The notes beneath the pieces were generated by a model that saw only the letters and a program-made list of their open reading frames with translations, did not search any database and had not been told where the DNA came from. A stretch of 64,000 nucleotides of DNA from Gracilibacillus kekensis (lineage in GTDB: Bacteria > Bacillota > Bacilli > Bacillales > Amphibacillaceae). Of the stretch, positions 9,063-17,889 are shown piece by piece (position 1 is the first letter of the stretch; every line of letters begins with the position of its first letter). The DNA is taken from the NCBI RefSeq assembly GCF_900143085.1, contig NZ_FRCZ01000004.1, positions 361,671-425,670 on the forward strand, in the 5' to 3' direction. Both the position numbers and the translations under genes were made by a program.

Positions 9063-10208
9063 TTAATCGTTCTTGTATTTGTCTAGTTTATCACCGATCA
9101 TATCTCCTAGTTGAAATCCTGATTGATCGTCATCGTTCTCATATTTCTTTATTTCACGTTGGTTACGCTCTTCTTCAATTTCTTTAATACTTAAAGATAT
9201 TCGCTTATCTGCTTCACTTACATCTAAAACTTTAACATTTACTTTTTGACCGACTTCTAAAACTTCACCAGGTGTTCCAATATGTTCCGTTGAAATTTGA
9301 GAAATATGGACAAGTCCTTCAACACCAGGTAAAACTTCAACGAATGCTCCGAAGTTTACTAATCGCTTCACTGTACCTTCTACTACATCGTTTATTGCTA
9401 CTTTTTCTTCAATATGATCCCATGGGCCTGGCTGGGTTGCTTTGTGGGATAAAGAAACTCTTTCGTTTTCTTTATCTACAGATAGTACTTTTACTCGTAA
9501 ACTATCTCCTTCACTTACAACATCAGAAGCTTTTTCAACATGTGAGTGTGCTAATTGTGAAATATGTACTAACCCATCTAATCCACCAATATCTACAAAC
9601 ACACCGAAATCAGTAATTCGCTGAACCGTTCCATCCATTTCTTGCCCTTCTTCGATGGAATCTAGTAATGTTTTCTTTTTCTCTTGTGCTTCTTGTTCAA
9701 CAACAGCACGATGAGAAAGTATAATTCTGTTTTGTTCCTTATCTAATTCAACAATTTTTAATGTCAAAGATTGGTCTTGATAATCTGCAAAATCTTCTAC
9801 ATAGTGTGTTTCCACTAGTGACGCAGGAATAAATCCTCTAACACCAACATCTACAACAAGTCCACCTTTAACAACATCTCGGACGGTAGCATTAATAATT
9901 TCATCATTTTCGAATTTTTCTTTAAGATCTTCCCAAGCTTTTTCAGCAATAACCGCTTTTTTAGACAAAACAATTTCTTCGTCTTCTACTTTTTTCACTT
10001 GTAATTCCAATTCATCTCCTTCACTAACAACATCGTTGGCAGTTTCAATGCGCAATGCTGAAAGTTCACTAATTGGAACTATTCCCTCGACTTTATATCC
10101 GATATCTACAAGGACATGTTTCTCTTCAACCTTTACTACTTTTCCCTGTACGATATCACCTACTGAAAGCTCCTTAATTTCAGAAATTTCTTGATTCATT
10201 TCGTCCAT
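9063..10208 (-). CDS. ypfD: 30S ribosomal protein S1 homolog (YpfD)
   Basis: A 381-residue RNA-binding protein built of four S1 motifs, each with the pattern GDIVxGxVxxV...DIGxxxxG...: about residues 13-85, 102-168, 188-256 and 273-342. Low-GC Gram-positive homologs lack the full ribosome-anchoring set of E. coli S1, so its role in translation is probably accessory. B. subtilis YpfD has 382 residues. The start is ATG at 10208 behind an AAGGAGGT site; the open frame runs 12 codons further without support. The C-terminus is acidic. It lies 96 bases downstream of plsC. Confidence 0.93.
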   Translation of the reverse strand: MDEMNQEISEIKELSVGDIVQGKVVKVEEKHVLVDIGYKVEGIVPISELSALRIETANDVVSEGDELELQVKKVEDEEIVLSKKAVIAEKAWEDLKEKFENDEIINATVRDVVKGGLVVDVGVRGFIPASLVETHYVEDFADYQDQSLTLKIVELDKEQNRIILSHRAVVEQEAQEKKKTLLDSIEEGQEMDGTVQRITDFGVFVDIGGLDGLVHISQLAHSHVEKASDVVSEGDSLRVKVLSVDKENERVSLSHKATQPGPWDHIEEKVAINDVVEGTVKRLVNFGAFVEVLPGVEGLVHISQISTEHIGTPGEVLEVGQKVNVKVLDVSEADKRISLSIKEIEEERNQREIKKYENDDDQSGFQLGDMIGDKLDKYKND

Positions 10209-10304
10209 GACAAAGACCTCCTTCGATTTACAACACAAAAACATAAATGTGCTTTTTTCTAACTTCTAACATTTAGCGTGATTTGTCAAGTTATAACCAA
10301 AAAC

Positions 10305-10883
10305 TTAATGATTTTCTTTTATCATTTTGATTTCATTCATTATTGTATCTGTCACCTTTTGCGCAGATGCTTTGTTTTCCCTTAAAATATCCATTTCGAC
10401 AGGTTTGCCGAAGATAACCATTAATGGTTCTTTACTTTGATAATTTCCCACGATTGCACAAGGGATAACTGTTGCTTTTGACCTTAATGCGAAAAAACCA
10501 GCTCCTGCCAAACCTTTTTTTAACTCTCCTGTCTTACTTCTTGTTCCTTCTGGAAACAGACCTAAAACATTTCCATCTTTTAAAACTTCCAGTCCTTTTT
10601 TCAAGGCAGTACGGTCACTTGCCCCTCGCTTTAAAACAATCGTATTGACTTTCTTTAAGATAAAACCAAAAATCTTATTCTTAAATAATTCTTCTTTCGC
10701 CATAAAGTGAATAGGTCTTGGACAAGTAATTCCAACGATAGGTGGATCATAATTGGAGATATGATTAGAACATATAATTACCGGTCCTTCTTTAGGGATG
10801 TTTTCTAAACCTTTTCCTATTACTTTGTATTTAGGTTTTAGAACTAGCTTAACCACGGTTTTAGCGAATCGATAAAAGCTCAT
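10305..10883 (-). CDS. plsC: 1-acyl-sn-glycerol-3-phosphate acyltransferase
   Basis: PlsC transfers an acyl chain to the sn-2 position of lysophosphatidate, giving phosphatidic acid at the membrane. The catalytic NHxxxxD box is SNHISNYDPP (about residues 40-47) and the substrate box FPEGTRSKTG is near residue 113. At 192 residues it is typical. A gpsA gene for the same pathway lies 5 kb downstream. B. subtilis has no plsC at this point of its order (ypfD follows cmk directly). It starts 12 bases after cmk with an AAGGAG site, so the two are likely cotranscribed. Confidence 0.93.
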   Translation of the reverse strand: MSFYRFAKTVVKLVLKPKYKVIGKGLENIPKEGPVIICSNHISNYDPPIVGITCPRPIHFMAKEELFKNKIFGFILKKVNTIVLKRGASDRTALKKGLEVLKDGNVLGLFPEGTRSKTGELKKGLAGAGFFALRSKATVIPCAIVGNYQSKEPLMVIFGKPVEMDILRENKASAQKVTDTIMNEIKMIKENH

Positions 10884-10895
10884 TTCTTTAACTCC

Positions 10896-11558
10896 TTAAT
10901 TTGTATTTACAAAGGCTAATATTTTTTCTGCAACTTCTTGAATAGACATAGAAGTAGTGTCAATCTCAATTGCATCTTCTGCTTTTTTTAAAGGGGATAC
11001 TTTTCTTTCTGAATCCATCTTATCTCTCTGTTTAATATCATTTTTTATCTGTTCAAGATTGGATAGAAAACCTTTCTTTTCATTTTCTTCATGTCTTCTT
11101 TTTGCGCGTTCTGAGACACTGGCAATTAAGAAGATTTTAATCTCTGCATCTGGAATAACATGTGTTCCAATATCCCTTCCATCCATCACGACTGCTCTAT
11201 TTTTAGCTAAGATTTGTTGTCTTTGCACCATGATCGACCTTACATCAGCAATAGAGGCAATCGCAGAAACATTTTGCGTAACTGCATCAGATCGTATTGC
11301 TTCCGTTACATTTTTAGAGTTTAGGAATACTTCTTGTTGTGCATTAATATCAATTGAAATTTCTTCTAAATGTTGCACAACTGCTTTCGACTTACTGATG
11401 TCAATCTTGTGCTGAAGTACTGAATAGGTTAAGGTTCGATACATAGCTCCTGTATCGATATATACATAACCTAATTTTTTTGCTACTATCTTCGCCACAG
11501 TGCTTTTTCCTGCTGCGGCAGGTCCATCAATTGCGATGGCTAATTTCTTATTGCTCAT
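10896..11558 (-). CDS. cmk: Cytidylate kinase
   Basis: Cmk phosphorylates CMP and dCMP to the diphosphates. The P-loop GPAAAGKST is at about residues 11-19, DTGAMYR near 34 and the substrate motif DGRDIGT near 128. At 220 residues it is full length. The ATG at 11558 follows GGAAGGAT; the open frame reaches back into the PilZ gene but those codons are unsupported. It leads the cmk-plsC pair. Confidence 0.95.
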   Translation of the reverse strand: MSNKKLAIAIDGPAAAGKSTVAKIVAKKLGYVYIDTGAMYRTLTYSVLQHKIDISKSKAVVQHLEEISIDINAQQEVFLNSKNVTEAIRSDAVTQNVSAIASIADVRSIMVQRQQILAKNRAVVMDGRDIGTHVIPDAEIKIFLIASVSERAKRRHEENEKKGFLSNLEQIKNDIKQRDKMDSERKVSPLKKAEDAIEIDTTSMSIQEVAEKILAFVNTN

Positions 11559-11586
11559 TATTATTTCAATCCTTCCACTACTTTTA

Positions 11587-12222
11587 CTACGACAATCCTT
11601 TTTGACGTGCTTGTAATTGTTTGAGAAATCCGAAGCGCACAATTAATTGTTGATCATGAGGATTAATTTCTTCAAATTTAATCGATACCAGATTATTTTC
11701 TTCTTTTCTCTCATGTATTCTAACTGTTTTTCCTATGATATGTAAATACTCTATTTTATTATCAAGAGGTAATATTAACATTAAGTCAACTTCTTCATTT
11801 TCCATTATAGAACTGTCCGAATCAGCAATAAAGGATAAACCTCCACCACTTATATCATGTGTAACAGTAGTAAATGATTGAGAGCTTATTTTAGTTTTTA
11901 CGGAAAGATCTAATAATGCTTCGATTCGTACAAATTCTCTTCTTTGAATTTTTTTAAGGTTCTCTGGTTCAAAGGATAATATTAAAGTAGGAATATTTTT
12001 CATTTTTCCCTTACCGATAATTTCACTTCTAAAACTATAAACGGAGCTCTTTTCAATAAAACTAATCCGAAACAAAGTACCTACTGAAAACAACTCTGTC
12101 CGATTGGTATTTTCATTAATTGGATAATCTATATACAATTTATTGCTTTTTGTATGAACAACGCGACATTTATAAAATATCTTATTTTCTTCGATTTGTA
12201 AGAATGTACCTATTTTGATCAA
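11587..12222 (-). CDS. ypfA: PilZ-domain cyclic-di-GMP receptor (YpfA/MotI-like)
   Basis: A 211-residue two-domain protein. Residues 1-90 form a YcgR-like beta domain; a PilZ domain follows with the c-di-GMP binding motif RREFVR (about 98-103) and the DISGGG motif (about 126-131). In B. subtilis YpfA, also named MotI/DgrA, c-di-GMP binding lets the protein hold flagellar stator MotA and slow motility. All binding residues are present, so it should bind the ligand. It lies 28 bases before cmk. No flagellar gene is in this window. Confidence 0.88.
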   Translation of the reverse strand: MIKIGTFLQIEENKIFYKCRVVHTKSNKLYIDYPINENTNRTELFSVGTLFRISFIEKSSVYSFRSEIIGKGKMKNIPTLILSFEPENLKKIQRREFVRIEALLDLSVKTKISSQSFTTVTHDISGGGLSFIADSDSSIMENEEVDLMLILPLDNKIEYLHIIGKTVRIHERKEENNLVSIKFEEINPHDQQLIVRFGFLKQLQARQKGLS

Positions 12223-12420
12223 TGTTCATCCTCTTTTCTTTGTTAGGAATTATGCATTAAATTTAGAACAAATAATAGAAAAAAGCCTATGTAACACATA
12301 GTATCTTCTGTAATACCCCAAGATAGATATAAACATCTGCTATCTTCCAGATAAAATTCATATATAGAGTTTAGTGGAACTCTTAACCATCTTTTTATTA
12401 AAATCTCACTATATTATCTC

Positions 12421-12455
12421 AAAAAAAAGAAAGAAGGGGAAGTCCTTCTTTCTTA
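12421..12455 (-). terminator. Terminator of sleB-ypeB
   Basis: On the minus strand AGAAAGAAGGAC pairs with CCTTCTTTCTTT around a TTCC loop and runs into eight Ts just past the ypeB stop. Confidence 0.85.
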
Positions 12456-12460
12456 CTTTT

Positions 12461-13795
12461 TTAATATTTGATTTCTGCTTGTTTTAATTTGTCGACTCTA
12501 ACTTCATCTCCATTGGAAGCATCGATAAATATTTTATAGGTGTCTTGATTTAAAGTCCCTAGAAAAACATAAGTTAGCAACTCTTCTCCGAGATCATTTT
12601 CTGTAATAGCTAAATGATGTTCCTCAATTTTTAAATTAGAATTTACACTTTCGCGTGCCTCTTTTTCCGTTATTTCAGGAGTAGTAATTTCTCTCTTGTG
12701 ATTGTTTTCTAAATAGTCTTTTGCCACAAATCCTAAAATCTCGCCATTATCCAATGCAACTTTTATTTGAATGGCATCAGGATAAATCCAAACATCTTCA
12801 ATCTGTGGTACGAATTGAAAGACACCAACATGATCATATTGATTACTTTCTACCATAGCTAAATCGGTAGTATAATCAATATCCTTTAAATATTTTTTTG
12901 CTTTTTTCATAGCCTCATGTAAACTTATTTTTGATTCAGACGTTTCTCGATTTATCATTAAAGTAATCGGATGGCCACCTTGTTGTGTTACATCAATATA
13001 TCCTGTCTTATTTTCTTCTTTAAAGGAACCACTAAATAATGGTATGTTTGCACCTTTTCCTGTACTTGCAACGGTTAATTCCGTATTTTCGTCAATTTGG
13101 AGTAATTTTCGCATTTTTCTTTTTGCTTCTTCTTCCGTTATTTTTTCTTTACCAAGGCTAGTAAAACCATCTTTTTTACTTGATGTTCCCATTAAACTTG
13201 TATTTAATTTTCCCTCCGAATATCCTTCAACTGTTTTTTCTACCGTTTTAAACCCATCAATGATCGTATTATCTGCTTGCTCATCATTATTTACTAATGC
13301 CAATTGAACGTCCATCCATCTTAGGTTTTCCTCTAATGCCATATTTTGAACTTTTCTAAGTTCTGATTCAATATTACCAGACATTTCGTATAACGATTCT
13401 AATGTGGCTAATTCATCTTCTGAAAGCGGTTCTTTATCTAGATCTCTAATCGCTGTCCGATAACTAAAATCACCAATTTCAGATAAAAATTCTTCCGTTT
13501 TATTAAAAGGTATCAAGGTCAGCGGTAACTGACCCACATCATTATGTGCCATTGACGTTAAACGCCATATCTCTGCTAATTGAGGAGATAATTGTTTTCG
13601 AGAATTCATCGCTAAAGTTGAACCAATCTTGTCATGAAGCAAATCTAAGTTATACGTTAAACCATGAAAGGATCGTTGATAATTATTCTCTGCTTGGATC
13701 AAAATCGCATTCTTTTCTTGATGTTCTTGATAGCCCCATACAGATACACCAATGATTGCTATGCTCAGAATCGTAATAAGTGTCCAACGATACAT
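12461..13795 (-). CDS. ypeB: Germination protein YpeB
   Basis: YpeB stabilises and localises the cortex-lytic enzyme SleB in dormant spores. The 444-residue protein has one N-terminal membrane anchor (about residues 5-20), a helical region to about 210, then PepSY-type repeats (two clear copies around 280-350 and 370-440). B. subtilis YpeB has about 450 residues. It follows sleB by 17 bases, the usual sleB-ypeB operon. Start is ATG at 13795 with a GGAGGTG site. Confidence 0.94.
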   Translation of the reverse strand: MYRWTLITILSIAIIGVSVWGYQEHQEKNAILIQAENNYQRSFHGLTYNLDLLHDKIGSTLAMNSRKQLSPQLAEIWRLTSMAHNDVGQLPLTLIPFNKTEEFLSEIGDFSYRTAIRDLDKEPLSEDELATLESLYEMSGNIESELRKVQNMALEENLRWMDVQLALVNNDEQADNTIIDGFKTVEKTVEGYSEGKLNTSLMGTSSKKDGFTSLGKEKITEEEAKRKMRKLLQIDENTELTVASTGKGANIPLFSGSFKEENKTGYIDVTQQGGHPITLMINRETSESKISLHEAMKKAKKYLKDIDYTTDLAMVESNQYDHVGVFQFVPQIEDVWIYPDAIQIKVALDNGEILGFVAKDYLENNHKREITTPEITEKEARESVNSNLKIEEHHLAITENDLGEELLTYVFLGTLNQDTYKIFIDASNGDEVRVDKLKQAEIKY

Positions 13796-13812
13796 TTTTT
13801 CACCTCCAAATG

Positions 13813-14730
13813 TTACATACAGAATATATGTTTTCCTATTCGTTTAATCTGTGGTCGTGACCAAATCCAACTTGATGTTGCAGTATCTGGATTAAAATAA
13901 TACAATGCCTCTCCTGTTGGATCCCAACCATTAATCGCATCTAAAACTGCTCTTTTTGCAGATTCATTCGGTGTTAACCATATTTGACCATCGGCTACTG
14001 CTGTAAAAGCACGAGGTTCAAAAATAACGCCTGAAACTGTGTTAGGAAAGGTTGAACTTTCAACTCTATTTAGAATAACGGAAGCAACGGCTACTTGCCC
14101 CTCAAAAGGTTCACCTCTAGCCTCTCCATATACTGCGTTTGCCATTATCTGAATATCGTTTTGAGAAAATCCCTGTGGTACATTTACAGCAGTTGGCTCT
14201 AAATCTTCTTCAGTAGCTGTCGGTTGTCCTTGATTTTTTTGATTTTGCTGTTGCTGTTGATCTGCCTCTTGTTGGCCTTGTTTATTATTCTTAGGTGACG
14301 CTTTATCTGATTCTGATTGACCTGTCTTATTTTGACTTGGCTCTGTTTGCTTTTGCTTATCCACTCCACCATAATGTGTGAAATCTTTTCCTTGTTGGAT
14401 TTGCTGATGTACATAATTTTTATCGAATTCGCTAGCTTTTTCTAGTTTTTGTTTAGTTGATTGTCCAGCCATTCCGTCAATTTCCATACCAAATTCATAT
14501 TGAAAATTACGCAACGCCCAATATGTTCCCCATCCGAATACACCATCAATATCGCCATTATAGAAACCTAAAAACTGTAATCTCGCCTGTAACTCAATTA
14601 CATCATCACCTGTAGCACCCTGCTGAATAACTTGATCAGAGAAGGCCTTAACCTTATTTTCTTCCGCATTCATAAAGAAAACAGAACAAATCACAAAGGT
14701 GAGTATACAAATGGATATCTTTTTTACCAT
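13813..14730 (-). CDS. sleB: Spore cortex-lytic enzyme SleB
   Basis: SleB is a lytic transglycosylase that cleaves spore cortex peptidoglycan at muramic-lactam sites during germination. The 305-residue protein has a signal peptide (about residues 1-30), a peptidoglycan-binding domain (about 36-95, QGATGDDVIELQARL...FGWGT), a Q/N-rich low-complexity linker (about 125-175), and a C-terminal hydrolase_2 domain. The catalytic glutamate is in YGEARGE (about residue 201). Start ATG at 14730 follows GGAGGTTAAC. The glutamine-rich linker is longer than in B. subtilis, which may explain the extra length. Confidence 0.95.
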   Translation of the reverse strand: MVKKISICILTFVICSVFFMNAEENKVKAFSDQVIQQGATGDDVIELQARLQFLGFYNGDIDGVFGWGTYWALRNFQYEFGMEIDGMAGQSTKQKLEKASEFDKNYVHQQIQQGKDFTHYGGVDKQKQTEPSQNKTGQSESDKASPKNNKQGQQEADQQQQQNQKNQGQPTATEEDLEPTAVNVPQGFSQNDIQIMANAVYGEARGEPFEGQVAVASVILNRVESSTFPNTVSGVIFEPRAFTAVADGQIWLTPNESAKRAVLDAINGWDPTGEALYYFNPDTATSSWIWSRPQIKRIGKHIFCM

Positions 14731-15070
14731 GAAAGTTAACCTCCAAACTTTCTTTGAAAGACTTCTTATTATGGATAGCTTTTAATAAATAGTGAAAATT
14801 ATTCATTAAAACTTAGAAAACAATATATTTGATACCATCATTTAATCTAGATTAAATAAACTTAGACATTAATAAAAAGTTGAGAAGAGATAACACCGTA
14901 GCAATTACATTTTCCTGAAATACCACTTTAATTTTAGGATTTAACCTCTGGAATCCATAAAAAAATCCAAAAAATGATGAATTCTAACCATAGAATTTCT
15001 ATCATCTTTTGGATTTCATTTTAGTCCTATTTATTTCTCTAAAGAATGAGATTTTCACAATATTTTTTCT
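14731..15070. other. Intergenic region upstream of sleB
   Basis: About 340 bases. The right part is the prsW terminator hairpin (14956-15018). A CATAATA box lies 38-44 bases upstream of the sleB start and could be a SigG -10, but I see no -35 at proper spacing. Nothing else is recognisable. Confidence 0.5.
14956..15018 (-). terminator. Terminator of prsW
   Basis: A long imperfect hairpin: minus-strand AAATCCAAAAGATGAT pairs with ATCATTTTTTGGATTT, followed by TTTTATGG. The stem is about 25 bp. Confidence 0.7.
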
Positions 15071-15724
15071 TCATTGAGTTTGGCTTATTTCATTTGCTAT
15101 TTTCACCTTTCTTAAACTTAATAACCAGAGTAATACCATAAATGGAACTAAACCATAAATCCATTGCCCACGGATACTCTCAATAATAAAATCATAGGTA
15201 CCGTGAAGAAAAGTAGGTAAAAGTAATGCAAGTAATAAATAAGAAATACCACGATTATTTTTGAATTTTGCTCTTCCCAAATAATAGCCCATAATCACTC
15301 CAAATAATGCATGGGATGAAACTGGAAATATGGCTCGACCAATGGCGAACTCAATACCATGTGCAAACAAATAAAGAATATTCTCAACTGTCGCAAATCC
15401 TAAACTTATTGAAACCCCATAGACAATTCCGTCATAAACCGTATTAAACCTTGAATATTTATATGTTGTAAAAATGAATATGAACCATTTAAAGAACTCT
15501 TCAAAGAGACCATATACGAAATATGATTGTAAAAAAAGTGATTGAGCAACCCCTTCTTCTTGAAATGCATATTGAATAAACATAATAGGAAATACTAATA
15601 AAGCTCCATATAAAAATGTTCGAAATATAGAAAAAATTGGTTCTAATTCATATTCATCTTTTAAATAAAAAAATGAGAGCAATGCAAATGCCGGAGCAAT
15701 AGAAACTGAGATTAGAGCAAACAT
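15071..15724 (-). CDS. prsW: Intramembrane protease PrsW
   Basis: PrsW makes the site-1 cut in anti-sigma factor RsiW in B. subtilis, releasing SigW after envelope stress. This 217-residue membrane protein starts MFALIS like its ortholog and carries the EExxK-type motif FEEFFK (about residue 75), a second conserved Glu in ATVEN (about 113), and the His of SSHALFG (about 138). The ATG at 15724 has a GTAGGTGG site; a GTG three codons earlier lies inside that site. sigW and rsiW are not in this window; whether SigX's anti-sigma factor is a substrate is unknown. Confidence 0.9.
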   Translation of the reverse strand: MFALISVSIAPAFALLSFFYLKDEYELEPIFSIFRTFLYGALLVFPIMFIQYAFQEEGVAQSLFLQSYFVYGLFEEFFKWFIFIFTTYKYSRFNTVYDGIVYGVSISLGFATVENILYLFAHGIEFAIGRAIFPVSSHALFGVIMGYYLGRAKFKNNRGISYLLLALLLPTFLHGTYDFIIESIRGQWIYGLVPFMVLLWLLSLRKVKIANEISQTQ

Positions 15725-15813
15725 ATCATCCACCTACTTTCTAACTTCACTAAAATATGGGATACTAACCATAGACATCTGTAAAAAACACTATTAAGAA
15801 AGTTGGTCACATC

Positions 15814-16776
15814 TTGAAAAAAACACTAATTATTCACACTGGCGGTACTATTTCAATGAAAGAAAATCATGATGGAGGAGTTGTTGAAACGGAAGCACAT
15901 CCATTATCGAAATTAGAAGCCTTACACAGATTTCCAATTGATGAGGTGCAACTATTCCATTTGCCTTCACCACATATAACACCTAATCACATGTTGCAAC
16001 TAGCCAACTTTATCAGCGAGAAGGTCGAAACCCAACTATATAATGGTATCGTTGTAACTCATGGGACAGACACACTAGAAGAAACTTCTTATTTTATAGA
16101 TTTATCTATTAAATCTTTCATTCCGATTGTTTTTACTGGTGCAATGCGTTCAAGCAACGAGATTGGCTCTGATGGATTATATAATTTAATTTGTGCTATT
16201 CGGGTAGCATCAAATCCAAAAGCAAGTAATCGCGGGGTTTTGGTCGTGATGAACGATGAGATACATACAGCACAATATGTAACGAAAACTTCTACTAGTA
16301 ATGTTTCCACTTTTCAGAGTCCACAATTTGGTCCTGTTGGAATGGTGACGAAACAGGATATATACTTCTATCAAAAAACCTATCATGAGGAAGTATTTCC
16401 TGTTGCTTCACTTTCAAAAAAAGTACTTTTGTTAAAAGCTTATGCGGGAATGGACAATGAATCAATAGAACATCTTTTGTCTGCCAACATTGAAGGTATT
16501 ATTCTGGAAGCATTAGGGCAAGGGAATATTCCGCCGATGATAGTCCCCACTATCAAAAAACTTATAAACCAAGGAGTAACGGTATTATTTGTGTCTCGTT
16601 GTTACAAAGGTATTGTTCAACCAACCTATGATTATATAGGAGGAGGTCGAGCATTGCTTGAAGAAGGCGTCATTTTTGCCAATCATTTAAATGGACCAAA
16701 AGCACGACTGAAATTAATGCTTTTACTTGAGAACAACGCCACACAACAAGAAATAATGAGAGCTTTTAGAGACTAA
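15814..16776 (+). CDS. ansA: L-asparaginase, type I
   Basis: Hydrolyses asparagine to aspartate and ammonia, probably in the cytoplasm as there is no signal peptide. The two catalytic threonine motifs are present: HTGGTIS at residues 8-14 and VVTHGTDTLEET around 82-92. The 320-residue length is typical. Start is TTG at 15814. It is transcribed divergently from prsW and converges on ypdA; B. subtilis has no asparaginase at this place, so it has been inserted here relative to that order. Confidence 0.93.
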   Translation: MKKTLIIHTGGTISMKENHDGGVVETEAHPLSKLEALHRFPIDEVQLFHLPSPHITPNHMLQLANFISEKVETQLYNGIVVTHGTDTLEETSYFIDLSIKSFIPIVFTGAMRSSNEIGSDGLYNLICAIRVASNPKASNRGVLVVMNDEIHTAQYVTKTSTSNVSTFQSPQFGPVGMVTKQDIYFYQKTYHEEVFPVASLSKKVLLLKAYAGMDNESIEHLLSANIEGIILEALGQGNIPPMIVPTIKKLINQGVTVLFVSRCYKGIVQPTYDYIGGGRALLEEGVIFANHLNGPKARLKLMLLLENNATQQEIMRAFRD

Positions 16777-16807
16777 AGCATCCTCCGTATTAAAAGCTGA
16801 AAATGAA

Positions 16808-16845
16808 GCAACTGGATTGATTTAGCGTTCTAATTTTCCAGTTGC
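16808..16845. terminator. Hairpin between convergent ansA and ypdA
   Basis: GCAACTGGA (16808-16816) and TCCAGTTGC (16837-16845) form a 9-bp perfect stem around a 20-base loop. There is no strong T run, so termination strength is uncertain. Confidence 0.45.
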
Positions 16846-16864
16846 TCCCATAGAATTCATAGCA

Positions 16865-17851
16865 TTAATTAACTTGTTCTTTCTCTTTGATTGCTTTAGC
16901 AATTAACCCACCATGAAATCGTCCATTCTCAATAAATATTCCATTATTATCATATCCAGCGGCAATTACACCAGCTATGAATGCGTCATCGACATTAGTT
17001 TCCATTGTCTGGTCATTAAATTCTGGTTTTCCAGTTTCTGTATCGATGGCAATTCCTATTTGATTTAAAAATTTTTGATTTGGTTGATAACCTGTCATAG
17101 CGAATACGTAATCGTTCTTTATCGTTTTTCTTTCATTATCTGATTGATAAACTAATTCATGTTCTCTGATTTCTTCAACTGTTGCGTTAAATTCCATTAT
17201 TACTTTACCATGTTTCACTAAAGAGGCAAATTCGGGCAGTATCCATGGTTTTACACTTGGTGAATAATCACTTCCACGGTATAATACGGTCACATTAGCG
17301 CCAGCCTTATGTAACTCTATCGTCGCATCGACAGCAGAATTTTTGCCTCCAATTACCGTCACCTCTTGTTGGTAAAAAGGGTGTGCCTCTTTAAAATAAT
17401 GAGATACTTTATTTAATTTTTCTCCTTTAATTCCAATATAATTTGGCTGTCCATAATACCCTGTTGCAAAAATGCAATACGTACAATAATACGTTTGTTT
17501 CTCATTAAATTGATTTACACTTTCTAGTTTAAAATGATTTTTCTCCTTAGTTATGATGGTAACTTCTTCAAAACTATTAATTCTTAAATTTTTTCTCATG
17601 GCAACCGTTCGATAATAGGCAAGAGCCTGATTTCGTACCGGTTTATTTTTTTCTGTTACAAATGCTACATCGCCGATTTCTAATTTATCACTAGAACTAA
17701 AAAAAGTTTGATGTGTAGGATATTTATAGATTGACTCTACTATATTACCTTTTTCTATGATCAATGGATCAATGCCAATGTTTTGTAATTCAATAGCTGC
17801 AGACATGCCACATGGTCCTGCACCAATAATAATGGCCTTTTCTTGTTGCAT
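16865..17851 (-). CDS. ypdA: YpdA-family bacillithiol disulfide reductase
   Basis: An FAD- and NADPH-dependent oxidoreductase that reduces oxidised bacillithiol. The FAD-binding motif GAGPCGMSAA is at residues 8-17, with the Cys conserved in the family. The NADPH motif IGGKNSAVDA is near residue 167, and ATGYYGQPNY near 129. At 328 residues it is full length. It lies 38 bases downstream of the dehydrogenase-like gene, as ypdA lies by gudB in B. subtilis. The bacilliredoxin BrxB of the same thiol system is encoded at 58140-58571. Confidence 0.93.
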   Translation of the reverse strand: MQQEKAIIIGAGPCGMSAAIELQNIGIDPLIIEKGNIVESIYKYPTHQTFFSSSDKLEIGDVAFVTEKNKPVRNQALAYYRTVAMRKNLRINSFEEVTIITKEKNHFKLESVNQFNEKQTYYCTYCIFATGYYGQPNYIGIKGEKLNKVSHYFKEAHPFYQQEVTVIGGKNSAVDATIELHKAGANVTVLYRGSDYSPSVKPWILPEFASLVKHGKVIMEFNATVEEIREHELVYQSDNERKTIKNDYVFAMTGYQPNQKFLNQIGIAIDTETGKPEFNDQTMETNVDDAFIAGVIAAGYDNNGIFIENGRFHGGLIAKAIKEKEQVN

Positions 17852-17889
17852 TATTTACGACACTCCTTCAATGTTTACATTCTTAAAAA

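Noticed and set aside
9272..9616. 114-codon plus-strand frame
   Set aside because: Antisense to the S1 repeats of ypfD; leucine-rich shadow translation.
14731..14800. SigG promoter of sleB
   Set aside because: A CATAATA box is present but the only -35-like TGAATA is 26 bases away, too far for SigG.
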